Source of the DNA: Novosphingobium sp.
GTDB lineage: Bacteria > Pseudomonadota > Alphaproteobacteria > Sphingomonadales > Sphingomonadaceae
Reading direction: 5' to 3'
NCBI RefSeq assembly: GCF_019748365.1
Contig: NZ_JAIEPN010000188.1
Coordinates: 1-64,000 of the forward strand
Length of the DNA stretch: 64,000 nucleotides
Position 1 is the stretch's first letter. Every line of letters starts with the position of its first letter. The position numbers and the translations under genes were made by a program. This document shows positions 41,528 through 49,971 of the stretch, in pieces. The notes beneath the pieces are model-generated. The model searched no databases and was not told the DNA's origin. It was given only the letters and a program-made list of their open reading frames with translations.

Positions 41528-44284
41528 TCACAGCTTGGCAGCGATCTTGATACCATAAGTCCGCGGACGCACGATCGTCGAGGTCTTGATGTACTGCGAC
41601 GAGTTGGTGAACGTCGAGGCGTGGGTATTGAAGATGTTGTCGCCGAAGATCGTCACCGTCCAGTTGTCCTTGGTGAAGCCGATCTGCCCGTCTACCAGGC
41701 CATAGCCCGGCATACGGTAGCGCAGCACGGTCGTTGCAGGAACGATGATCCCGTTCGGACCAAGCACGTTGCCGTTGCCCGGGACGTCACCCGAAGGATA
41801 GGTCGAGGGCTGGTTGAACTGTGCGCTGATGTAGTTGCCGCCAACCGCAGCGAACCAGTCCATGCCGTTCTTGCCGGCCCACTCGTAGCGGACACGGATG
41901 TTGCCCTGGAACTTGGGGCTGAACGGCGTGATGCTGCCGACAGTGCCGAACGGGCTCTGGACAGGCAGGGTCAGCGGATTGCCGGCCTGATCGTAGCCAT
42001 TGCCAAAGCGCTCGGTAATGCAGTTGCCGAAGCTCGACGAGGTCGGGTTGTTGGAGATGAAGCAGGGCGCATTGGACTGCTTGCTGCTGTTGTAGGTCGC
42101 TGAACCGTTGATCGTCAGGCCATCATAGGGACGCGCAGAGATCTGAGCCTCGACACCCTTGATGTTGTAGCTCGGGCCGTTGGTGGCGAAGGCGGTATTG
42201 CCGAAGCCGGCCGCGGGGTTGAAGAAGCCGATCTGGATGTTCTTCCAGTTCATGATGTAACCGGAAAGGTTGAACGTCACCTTGCGGTCGAACAGGTCGG
42301 TCTTGAGGCCCACTTCGTAGTTGATCAGGTTGTCCGGCGCATAGGCGGCGGGCACCAGCAGCTGGAAGTTGCGGCCATTGCCGGTGTTGGTCACCGAACC
42401 CTGACCGGCTGCGTTCAGGAACGGCAGCCTCGGATCCTGCACGCGGGCAGAAGGACCGCGGTTGAACGCACCCGGACGGAAGCCTTCACTGTAGGTGAAG
42501 TAAAGCAGTGTGCCCGGCTGCGGCTTCCAGGTGATCGTGCCCTTGCTGCGGAAGCCCTTGTAGGTCGTCTTCAGGCCAAGTGCATCGAGGTTCGACCCCG
42601 TGGTGCAGACCGGAACCTGATAGCAGCTACCGCTGAAGGACGAGTAGACCGAGCCCTTCTGGAAGTTGTCATAGTAGTAGTAGCGCGTGCCGCCGGTGAT
42701 GGTCAGGTTCGGCGTGATGTCGAAATCGACCGAGCCGAACGCTGCATACTGCTTGTAGCCGCGGGTGATGTCCTGACCAAAGGCAACGCCGATCTCGCGC
42801 GGACCGGGGCGGTTGAGGGTGGCATTCGGGTTGGGCGCAACGCGGCCGAGGCAGACCGTGCCGGCTGCCCGGAGATCCGCCGCATTCGAGTCAAGACCGC
42901 AGTCCGGAATGGTCTTGTAGGACCAGTTCATGTCGTCCTGGATCAGGAAGTTCTCGTAGTAACCGCCGACGATCGCACGAATCCGGCCGGTGTCCGGCGT
43001 CGAGATGCGGAACTCGTGGCTCTCGTGCGTGTTGCGGACCCGGTCCTTCCAGAAGCTGTTCGGCTCGTAGCAATAAGGCGGTGCGCCGACGTTCCAGTAG
43101 TAGTTGCCGGCACCGGTGCACTGGTAGAAGATACCGTAGGTCGCACGGGCGTAGTTGGTATAGTCACCCTGCTGCGTGATGTGACGCGTGAGGTACGAAC
43201 CGGTGTAGATCACCTTGAAGTCGCCGACCTTGCCGCTCAGCGTCCAGGCCGTGTTCCAGTAATCGTCCTCGTTGAACTGGGGCGAGAACAGCGTCGACGA
43301 GAGGCCCGTCAGCGGCGCGTAATCGTAGGTGTAGGTCTGGACGGCGAAGGTGCCGCGCGACTTGAGCTTCTGGTAGGCCTGCGTGACGAGCAGATCCCAG
43401 TCCGGCGTGATCTGCCAGGAAAGTGCCGCGCGGGCACCGGTGTAGTCGACCGGGTTGAAATTGTCTTCGACCAGTGCCTGGTTGTCATACTTGCCCTGGC
43501 GGCTCTGCTGGTCCGGGGTCAGCTGGTTGCCGTTGCCCTGATACGACAAGTAGTACGAGCCGAGGTCGCTCGGCCGGCGCGTGAAGGTCGAGAACTTGTT
43601 GTCGATGTAGCCGCCGCGGTGATCGGTATAGGCAACCACGCGGATTGCCAGCTTGTCCTCGATGATCGGCACGTTGATCATCGCGTTGAACGAGCCGTTG
43701 GTGCTGCCCCCGGAGGTGCCGCCGAAGCTGCCCTCGAAGCGGCCTTCGAACTTGCTCAGCTTGGGCTTGTTGGTGATGTAGCGGACCACACCGGCCTGCG
43801 CGCCGCCGCCGAAGAGGGTGCCCTGCGGACCCTCGAGCACTTCGACGCGCTCCATGTCGGCCACGTAGACGTCGACGTTGCGGGCCGGGAACTGCAGCGC
43901 TTGATCGTCAAGATAGACGGCCACGTTCGGGAAGCCGCCAATCGTCGCGGAGGACTGCTGACCTGCGAAACCGGCCGAAAGGCCGCGCAGGAAGATCGCG
44001 CCCTGGCCCGGGCCGTTGTTCGAGAAGGTGACGTTCGGGGTGTACTTGAGCAGGCCCTCGATCGAGGTCACGTTGAGCTTGCTCAGCGTGTCGGTGCTGA
44101 ACGCCTGAAGGGTCAGCGGAACGTCCTGGATGGACTGGTCACGGCGCTGTGCCGTCACGATGATCACATCCGAGTTGGAGGCGGCTGCGTCTGCCTGCGG
44201 TTCGGCATTCTGCGCCAGCGCAAAATCGCCCGAGCCCAGCGCGACGGCCGCAGCTGCGCACGACAACATAAACCGTGATTTCAT
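41528..44284 (-). CDS. TonB-dependent outer-membrane receptor
   Basis: The 918-residue product has a signal peptide (MKSRFMLSCAAAAVALGSGD then FALAQ) and a TonB-box-like segment (DVIIVTAQRRDQSIQDVPLT). A plug domain follows (LLKYTPNVTFSNNGPGQGAI, ERVEVLEGPQGTLFGGGAQA), then a long beta-barrel ending NTHASTFTNSSQYIKTSTIV plus RPRTYGIKIAAKL with a C-terminal hydrophobic residue. Such receptors import large or scarce substrates. ATG 44284 was preferred because it gives the signal peptide. It leads the minus-strand cluster with TPR-sulfotransferase and MFS genes and is divergent from the Rieske/sox operon. Confidence 0.95.
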   Translation of the reverse strand: MKSRFMLSCAAAAVALGSGDFALAQNAEPQADAAASNSDVIIVTAQRRDQSIQDVPLTLQAFSTDTLSKLNVTSIEGLLKYTPNVTFSNNGPGQGAIFLRGLSAGFAGQQSSATIGGFPNVAVYLDDQALQFPARNVDVYVADMERVEVLEGPQGTLFGGGAQAGVVRYITNKPKLSKFEGRFEGSFGGTSGGSTNGSFNAMINVPIIEDKLAIRVVAYTDHRGGYIDNKFSTFTRRPSDLGSYYLSYQGNGNQLTPDQQSRQGKYDNQALVEDNFNPVDYTGARAALSWQITPDWDLLVTQAYQKLKSRGTFAVQTYTYDYAPLTGLSSTLFSPQFNEDDYWNTAWTLSGKVGDFKVIYTGSYLTRHITQQGDYTNYARATYGIFYQCTGAGNYYWNVGAPPYCYEPNSFWKDRVRNTHESHEFRISTPDTGRIRAIVGGYYENFLIQDDMNWSYKTIPDCGLDSNAADLRAAGTVCLGRVAPNPNATLNRPGPREIGVAFGQDITRGYKQYAAFGSVDFDITPNLTITGGTRYYYYDNFQKGSVYSSFSGSCYQVPVCTTGSNLDALGLKTTYKGFRSKGTITWKPQPGTLLYFTYSEGFRPGAFNRGPSARVQDPRLPFLNAAGQGSVTNTGNGRNFQLLVPAAYAPDNLINYEVGLKTDLFDRKVTFNLSGYIMNWKNIQIGFFNPAAGFGNTAFATNGPSYNIKGVEAQISARPYDGLTINGSATYNSSKQSNAPCFISNNPTSSSFGNCITERFGNGYDQAGNPLTLPVQSPFGTVGSITPFSPKFQGNIRVRYEWAGKNGMDWFAAVGGNYISAQFNQPSTYPSGDVPGNGNVLGPNGIIVPATTVLRYRMPGYGLVDGQIGFTKDNWTVTIFGDNIFNTHASTFTNSSQYIKTSTIVRPRTYGIKIAAKL

Positions 44285-44826
44285 TGGTACCCCCATCGTT
44301 TCCATTCCCTGTCGGCACAAGGCCGCATCCCGTCAAATCGCGGCAAGGCAAGCGAAAGCAGGGGCAACTTTCAGGTCAGGGCCAGAGGGGCAAGGGCATC
44401 ATGTCCGCCGCTTCAATCCGGATTGGGCCTTCCGGGTCCAATCTTCCGCACGCTGGCAATTCCCTGATTTTACTCCCCGTTTTGGCTCGCGCTTTACCGC
44501 GTTTGGGCAAGCCTAGGTCAAAGCAGGCGCTAAATCCACCCCCAGATTGCGTCAGTGCAAGGTCGCAACCGACTGTGGCATTTTGGTCCTCCCCACCGTG
44601 CATCGGCGGCTGCAATGATACAAGATTATGATTTTAAATAAATTTGTTCGGATTTGGACGAGTATGTAACCTTTCGTCCGATGTGCTTCGGCACCGCGAT
44701 CGCCGCCTTGGCATGCCTTTTTGTCAATTTTCCATGGCGGCATAAGGAAATCCGATTGGCTGCATTCGCGCGCTTGGTCCACCCCTTGGGCTATCTGTTT
44801 CTCGCGCTAACGGGACAACCCAACGC
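44285..44826. other. Divergent promoter region between TonB receptor and Rieske/sox operon
   Basis: This is 542 bp without a convincing gene. The centre (about 44600-44670) is notably A+T-rich for this genome, with TACAAGATTATGATTTTAAA and nearby AAATTTGTTC. That is the likely site of promoters for both directions. No strong inverted repeat was found. A weak GG-N10-GC pair (44758-44771) was judged insufficient to call a sigma54 promoter. Confidence 0.5.
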
Positions 44827-46038
44827 ATGATCGACCTCAGCCGGATCGGCTCGCTCCTGGCCCAGCGGCCGGAAGGGCACTGCCTCCCCCAGGCACTCTA
44901 TAACGACGCTGAAGTCTTCGACTTCGACATGGCTGCCATATACGGCACCAGCTGGCTGATGGCCGGATACGAGTGCGAATTGCCCAAGGCCGGCAGCTAC
45001 ATCTCGCAGATGGTCGGCAAGTGGCCGGTGCTCATCGTGAAGGGCCGCGACGGCGAGATTCGCGCCTTCCACAACACTTGCCGCCACCGTGGCTCGATCC
45101 TGTGTGCCGCTGGCAAGGGTGCCGCGCCCAAGATCGTGTGCCCCTACCACCGCTGGACCTACGAGCTCGACGGTTCGCTGCTTTCGGCAATGCGCATGGA
45201 GCCAGATTTCGACAAGGCCAGCCACAGTTTGCGCCCGATCCAGCTCGAGCGCGTGGCCGGATGCCTGTTCATCTGCTTCGACGACAACCCGCCGCCGTTC
45301 AACGAGTTCGCCATCAAGCTCGAGGAATACCTCGCGCCGCACGACCTCAAGAACGCCAAGCTCGCCTTCGAAAGCACCATCATCGAGTACGCCAATTGGA
45401 AGCTCGTGATGGAGAACGGGCGCGAGTGCTATCACTGCGCCACCGGTCACCCGGAACTGGCTCGTACCTTCCCGGTGGGCATGTCGAAGCATTTCGAGAT
45501 CGATGGCGACACGCAGGTCCAGACCTTCCACGAAAGGATGGCCGCCCTCGGCCTCGCCACCGAGGCGATCGAGGGCGAATGGTGGCAGCTCGCGCGCTTC
45601 CAGCTCAACCCCGAAGTCGTCTCGCTTTCGATGGACGGCAAGCACCTCGTCAAGAAGCTGATGTGCGATCGCAATGGCGGCGATATAGGTTCGATGCGCC
45701 TTGCCGTCGATCCGCACTGCTTCACCCACTCGACCGCCGATCATACCTTCATGTTCAGCGCGATGCCGGTGGGCCCGCATGAGACCGCGGTGACCGGCAA
45801 GTGGCTGGTCCACAAGGATGCCGTCGAAGGTGTCGACTATTCGGTCGAGGAACTTGCCGACCTCTGGACCCGCACCAACCTGCAGGACAAGGAACTGGCC
45901 GAGAACAACCAGCTCGGCGTGAATAGCCCGGGCTTCGTCCCCGGACCCTATTCGCAGGAGGCCGAGATGCTCGCGCTTCGCTTTACCGACTGGTACTGCG
46001 ACACCGCCCGCAAGTATGTCGAGACGCATGGCCGCTGA
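44827..46038 (+). CDS. Rieske oxygenase, betaine demethylase type (Stc2/GbcA-like)
   Basis: The 403-residue alpha subunit has Rieske ligands Cys85-x-His87 (CRHRGSILC) and Cys105-x2-His108 (CPYHRWTYELDG) and iron ligands His203 and His208 in MENGRECYHCATGHPEL. The bridging residue is Glu200 rather than Asp. Length, the YECELPKAGSYISQMVG segment and the MENxRECYHC motif are closest to stachydrine demethylase Stc2 and glycine betaine monooxygenase GbcA. These use O2 to remove an N-methyl group as formaldehyde. It heads the operon that ends in sarcosine oxidase. No ferredoxin reductase partner is encoded nearby. Confidence 0.88.
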   Translation: MIDLSRIGSLLAQRPEGHCLPQALYNDAEVFDFDMAAIYGTSWLMAGYECELPKAGSYISQMVGKWPVLIVKGRDGEIRAFHNTCRHRGSILCAAGKGAAPKIVCPYHRWTYELDGSLLSAMRMEPDFDKASHSLRPIQLERVAGCLFICFDDNPPPFNEFAIKLEEYLAPHDLKNAKLAFESTIIEYANWKLVMENGRECYHCATGHPELARTFPVGMSKHFEIDGDTQVQTFHERMAALGLATEAIEGEWWQLARFQLNPEVVSLSMDGKHLVKKLMCDRNGGDIGSMRLAVDPHCFTHSTADHTFMFSAMPVGPHETAVTGKWLVHKDAVEGVDYSVEELADLWTRTNLQDKELAENNQLGVNSPGFVPGPYSQEAEMLALRFTDWYCDTARKYVETHGR

Positions 46039-47293
46039 TTCTCCCAAGGGACTCCGTCCCGAAACGCTCGCTGTCGCTTTCGGCTATGATCCGGCGGAGG
46101 CGCTCGGCGCGGTCAAGCCGCCGGTCTACCTGACCTCAACCTTCATCTACCCCAGCGCCCAGCACGCGAAGGATGTGCACGAGGCGTTCTTCGACGGTAC
46201 CGGCCCGCTGGCTGGCAAGAAGGGCGAGGGGCATATCTATTCGCGCCTCGGCCATCCGGGGCTCGACATTCTCGAAACCCGCCTCGCCGCGATCGACGGG
46301 GCGGAAGCTGCCGCCGCATTCTCGAGCGGCATGGCTGCACATTCCTCGATCGCGCTGACGTTCGTGAAGCCGGGCGACAGCGTGCTCCATGGCCGCCCGA
46401 TCTACGGCGGTGTCGACATGCTCTATGGTTCGGTCATGCCGGGTTTTGGCACCCATGTCGAAACCTATACCGACGGGTGCGACCCGGGTCATGTGCGCGC
46501 GGCTGCCCGCGCCGCGCTCGCCAAGGGGCCGCTGGCGCTGATCGTGGCGGAAACCCCGGCCAACCCCACCGCCGCCATTGTCGATCTTGATCTCATGGTC
46601 GCGGTAGCCGACGAGATCGGCCGCGAAACCGGCCGCCGCCCGCTGGTGGTCGTCGACAACACACTGCTCGGCCCCTTCGCGCAGCGTCCGATCGAGCACG
46701 GTGTCGACCTCTGCATGACCTCGCTGACCAAATACTGCGCCGGGCACAGCGATCTGCTGGCGGGCGGGGTGAGCGGCAAGCTGGACCTCATCCACCAGTT
46801 GCGCACCTTGCGCACCACCTGGGGCAACCACCTCGATCCCTTCACCGCGTGGCTTGTCGTGCGCAGCCTCGAATCCGCCTCGGTGCGGATCGAGCGCGCG
46901 ATGTCCAACGCGCGGAAGGTCGCCGAATTCCTGCAGGGTCACCCCAAGGTCGCGGGCGTCACGTATCTCGGCTTTCTGGCCGAAGGCACCCCGGCGCGCG
47001 CGGTCTATGATCGCCAGTGCAAGGGCGCGGGCTCGACCTTCTCGTTCCACCTCCATGGCGGCGAGGCGGAATCGTTCCGCATGCTGGACGCGCTGAGGCT
47101 CCTGAAGCTCGCGGTCAGCCTTGGCGGCTCGGAAACGCTGATCTGCCATTCGGCGACGACCACGCACTACGCCGTCCCGCGCGAGGGGCGTCTTGCCGGC
47201 GGCATCACCGACGGCACGATGCGCCTGTCCGTCGGGCTCGAACACGCCGATGATATCATCGCCGACCTTTCCCAGGCACTAGAGGCTGTCTGA
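46028..47293 (+). CDS. PLP-dependent gamma-lyase/synthase family enzyme
   Basis: The 421-residue product belongs to the Cys/Met metabolism PLP family. It has KPPVYLTSTFIYPS, HIYSRLGHPGLDILETRLAA, the cofactor-stacking region SSGMAAHSSIAL, the Schiff-base Lys in MTSLTKYCAGHSDLLAGG, and the late SATTTHYAVP motif. Cystathionine gamma-synthase, methionine gamma-lyase and related enzymes share this layout, so the reaction is not fixed. ATG 46028 (MAADSPKG) overlaps the Rieske gene by 11 bp. Its place inside a betaine/sarcosine operon is unusual. A link to homocysteine or methylated sulfur compounds is possible but only inferred. Confidence 0.85.
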   Translation: MAADSPKGLRPETLAVAFGYDPAEALGAVKPPVYLTSTFIYPSAQHAKDVHEAFFDGTGPLAGKKGEGHIYSRLGHPGLDILETRLAAIDGAEAAAAFSSGMAAHSSIALTFVKPGDSVLHGRPIYGGVDMLYGSVMPGFGTHVETYTDGCDPGHVRAAARAALAKGPLALIVAETPANPTAAIVDLDLMVAVADEIGRETGRRPLVVVDNTLLGPFAQRPIEHGVDLCMTSLTKYCAGHSDLLAGGVSGKLDLIHQLRTLRTTWGNHLDPFTAWLVVRSLESASVRIERAMSNARKVAEFLQGHPKVAGVTYLGFLAEGTPARAVYDRQCKGAGSTFSFHLHGGEAESFRMLDALRLLKLAVSLGGSETLICHSATTTHYAVPREGRLAGGITDGTMRLSVGLEHADDIIADLSQALEAV

Positions 47294-47296
47294 ATC

Positions 47297-48757
47297 ATGC
47301 ATATCAACAACGGAACCGATCCCCACGCGATCGGCACCAAGCTGCCTGCGCCTGAGGCGCGTTATGACCTGGTCGTTGTCGGTGCCGGTCCTGCCGGGCT
47401 TGCCGCCGCGATCGCCGGGGCGGGGGAGGGCAAGTCGGTCCTGCTTGTCGACGAGAATCCGATCCCCGGCGCTGCCATGGGCAACGACGTGCCGCTGCTC
47501 TTCGGCGGCCGCATGACCACCGCAACGCAGAACGCCGAGCGCATGCTCGAAACCGTGTTCATGAGCGAGCCGATGCTCGAAGCCGCGATGGAGGCGGGCG
47601 TTGAAGTCCTCCTCGGCACCAGCGCCTGGGGTGTCTACCGCAATGGTCCCGGCATAACCGGCCTGCCGGAAAACGTGGTCGCGCTGGCAGACAAGGATCG
47701 CGGCTGGATCGTCGGCTATGGCGAACTCGTCCTCGCCACCGGCGCGCGCGATCTGGCTATCGGCTTTCCGGGCTGGAACCAGCCGGGCGTGATGGGCGCC
47801 GCCGCGCTCGAACGCCTGCTGGCGCATTATGAAGCATTCGCCGGCAAGCGCGTGCTGATCGTCGGCAGCCATGATCTCGCGCTCGAAACCGCACTTCTGG
47901 CTCGGGACAAGGGTGTCGATGTTGCGGGCCTCGTCGAAGTTCGCTCGGCGCCGCAGGGCGATGCCGCGCTGGCTGAGGCCGTCCGCGCCGCGCAGATCCC
48001 CTTCTATCTCGAAGACGCCCCAGCCGAAGCCATCGGCGGCATCGACGGCGTCGAGCGCGTCCGCCTCCGCTCGGGCGCGGTGATCGATGTCGATACCGTG
48101 GTGCTTGCCATCGGCCTCGTCCCCTCGATCGAACTGATCGACGCGATGGGCGGCAAGCGCGTGCTCGATGGCGCCCGCGGCGGCTATATCCCGGGCGACA
48201 ACGCGGGTGTCACTTGTGTCGGCGATTGTGCAGGGCTTGCCGATACCGGCTTCGACCATGTCGAATACCGCATGGAATGGGCGCGCGAATTGGGCAAGCT
48301 CTCCCAGCCCGACACCATCGTCTGCCAGTGTGAGGAAGTGACCCGCGCCGACCTGCTCGGCGTGCAGCCCCCGAATTACCTGAGCCGCCCCGCGCCGATG
48401 CAGGCGCGCTCATTGGATACGCTGATTCAGGACGGCCCGCCGAACCCCGATCAGATCAAGCGCCTCACCCGTGCCGGCATGGGCGTGTGTCAGGGCCGCC
48501 GTTGCCGCGATCAGGTCGCAATGATGCTGGCGATGGCCGCGAACGGTCCGTTCGGCTCGGTCCCGCTCGCCACGCACCGCGCGCCCGTCCGCCCGCTCCC
48601 CTTGCGCATTCTCGCAGATTGGGAAGAGAGCGAGGACATGCGTGCCGGGTGGGACGTCTGGTTCGGCATCCCCACGCAGTGGGTGCCCTACCGGGATATC
48701 GACACCCCGCGCGAGCGTGAGCATCAAACCGCCATCGCTGAAGGCTGGAGCCTCTGA
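47297..48757 (+). CDS. HcnB/OoxA-like FAD oxidoreductase with BFD-type [2Fe-2S] site
   Basis: The 486-residue product has an N-terminal FAD motif DLVVVGAGPAGLAAAIAGAG, an NAD(P)-like second Rossmann fold (RVLIVGSHDLALETALLA), and a C-terminal BFD-type cluster site with Cys343-x-Cys345 (IVCQCEEV) and Cys398-x4-Cys403 (VCQGRRC). This is the alpha subunit layout of hydrogen cyanide synthase HcnB, opine oxidases and D-hydroxyproline dehydrogenase. The next gene encodes the matching DadA-like subunit. The small HcnA-like ferredoxin subunit is not present as a separate gene. It probably oxidises a secondary or tertiary amine intermediate. Confidence 0.87.
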   Translation: MHINNGTDPHAIGTKLPAPEARYDLVVVGAGPAGLAAAIAGAGEGKSVLLVDENPIPGAAMGNDVPLLFGGRMTTATQNAERMLETVFMSEPMLEAAMEAGVEVLLGTSAWGVYRNGPGITGLPENVVALADKDRGWIVGYGELVLATGARDLAIGFPGWNQPGVMGAAALERLLAHYEAFAGKRVLIVGSHDLALETALLARDKGVDVAGLVEVRSAPQGDAALAEAVRAAQIPFYLEDAPAEAIGGIDGVERVRLRSGAVIDVDTVVLAIGLVPSIELIDAMGGKRVLDGARGGYIPGDNAGVTCVGDCAGLADTGFDHVEYRMEWARELGKLSQPDTIVCQCEEVTRADLLGVQPPNYLSRPAPMQARSLDTLIQDGPPNPDQIKRLTRAGMGVCQGRRCRDQVAMMLAMAANGPFGSVPLATHRAPVRPLPLRILADWEESEDMRAGWDVWFGIPTQWVPYRDIDTPREREHQTAIAEGWSL

Positions 48758-48759
48758 CC

Positions 48760-49971
48760 ATGACTTATGTTGGTATGCCCACCCCCAGCGAAACGCCGCA
48801 GGAAACCATGGCGAAGATCGCCGGCACCGCGGCGAAGATGAAAGTCGTGATCATCGGCGGCGGCGTTTCCGGCCTCAGCGCCGGCTGGTGGCTCGCGCGT
48901 TCGGGCGCATCGGTGACCGTGCTCGACAAGGGCATCGTCGGCTGGGAAGCCTCGGGCCGCAACGGCGGCGGCGCCTCGCACTATCAGAGCCCGCTGTTCG
49001 AAGAAGAGCAGCGCATGTGGCCGCACATGGACGAATTGCTGGGCTATCCGACCGAGCACCAGCAGGAACGCCTCGTCATTGCGGTCAGCCCCAAGCAGCT
49101 GAACCAATACCATTATCTTGCCAAGATGAACAACGACATGGGCTACCGTGTCGACTTGCTCGACGGCGATCAGGTGCGCGCGATGGTGCCGCTGGCGGGC
49201 GACAACTGCCTTGGCGGCATGCACTACCGGTTCGGGGGCCACGCCAATCCGCAGCGCTCGGTGCAGGCCTATGCCTGGGCCTTGCAGGACCTCGGCGGCC
49301 GTATCGTGCAGCACAGCCCGGTGACGGGGTTCGAGACCGACGGCGGCAAGGTCGTCGCGGTCCACTCAATCAGCGGCCGCTATGAAGCCGATGCCGTGGT
49401 TGTTGCGGCTGGTCCGCAGATCCAGGCCCTGATGGCCAAGCTCGGCGTAGAAGTTCCGCTCGCCGCCGCGCGCGCGGAAATGATCGTCACCGAACCCGCG
49501 CCGATAATGCCGATTGGCGGTGTGGATGGGAACGGCCTCTATGGCCGCCAGACCCTGCGCGGCAATCTCGCCTATGGCGGCGGCCCGCACGAATGGCTCG
49601 AAACCTTCGAGGCTGGCCCCCCGGCGCGTCCCAGCTCGCCGCTCACGCGCAACCTCGCGCGCCGCGTCGCAGAGCTGTTCCCCAAGGCCGCGCACCTCAA
49701 CGTGATCCGCTCGTGGGCGGGCATTGTCGAGAACACGCCCGATGGCCGTCCGATTATCGACCGGATGAAGGACCCGGAGAACGTCACCGTCGTCACCATG
49801 TCGGGCGTCGGCTTCGGCCTTTCGCCCGCTTCGGGCCATGCGGTGCGCGATCTCGTCGTCGATGGGCATTGCAGCTTTACCGATATCGCCAAGCTCAGCC
49901 TCTCGCGCTTCGATGGCATCGGTGCCGACTGGCGCGAGCAGCGCGGCTGGCAGCCCTCTCAGGCAGCATGA
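48760..49971 (+). CDS. DadA/HcnC-like FAD-dependent amine dehydrogenase subunit
   Basis: The 403-residue product carries a DAO domain starting about residue 27: KVVIIGGGVSGLSAGWWLAR, then GRNGGGASHYQSP and a C-terminal GVGFGLSPASGHAVRDLV. It resembles HcnC, OoxB and D-amino acid dehydrogenases. With the HcnB-like protein two bases upstream it should form a heteromeric dehydrogenase. The extended N-terminus before the FAD motif has several Met codons (48760, 48775, 48808, 48838), so the true start may be later. Its stop overlaps soxB by 4 nt. Confidence 0.87.
   Translation: MTYVGMPTPSETPQETMAKIAGTAAKMKVVIIGGGVSGLSAGWWLARSGASVTVLDKGIVGWEASGRNGGGASHYQSPLFEEEQRMWPHMDELLGYPTEHQQERLVIAVSPKQLNQYHYLAKMNNDMGYRVDLLDGDQVRAMVPLAGDNCLGGMHYRFGGHANPQRSVQAYAWALQDLGGRIVQHSPVTGFETDGGKVVAVHSISGRYEADAVVVAAGPQIQALMAKLGVEVPLAAARAEMIVTEPAPIMPIGGVDGNGLYGRQTLRGNLAYGGGPHEWLETFEAGPPARPSSPLTRNLARRVAELFPKAAHLNVIRSWAGIVENTPDGRPIIDRMKDPENVTVVTMSGVGFGLSPASGHAVRDLVVDGHCSFTDIAKLSLSRFDGIGADWREQRGWQPSQAA

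Noticed and set aside
44757..44771. GG-N10-GC pair before the second Rieske gene as a sigma54 promoter
   Set aside because: Only the spacing fits; the -12 half is CGCGC rather than TTGC, and no activator motifs like those of the H-NOX locus are present.
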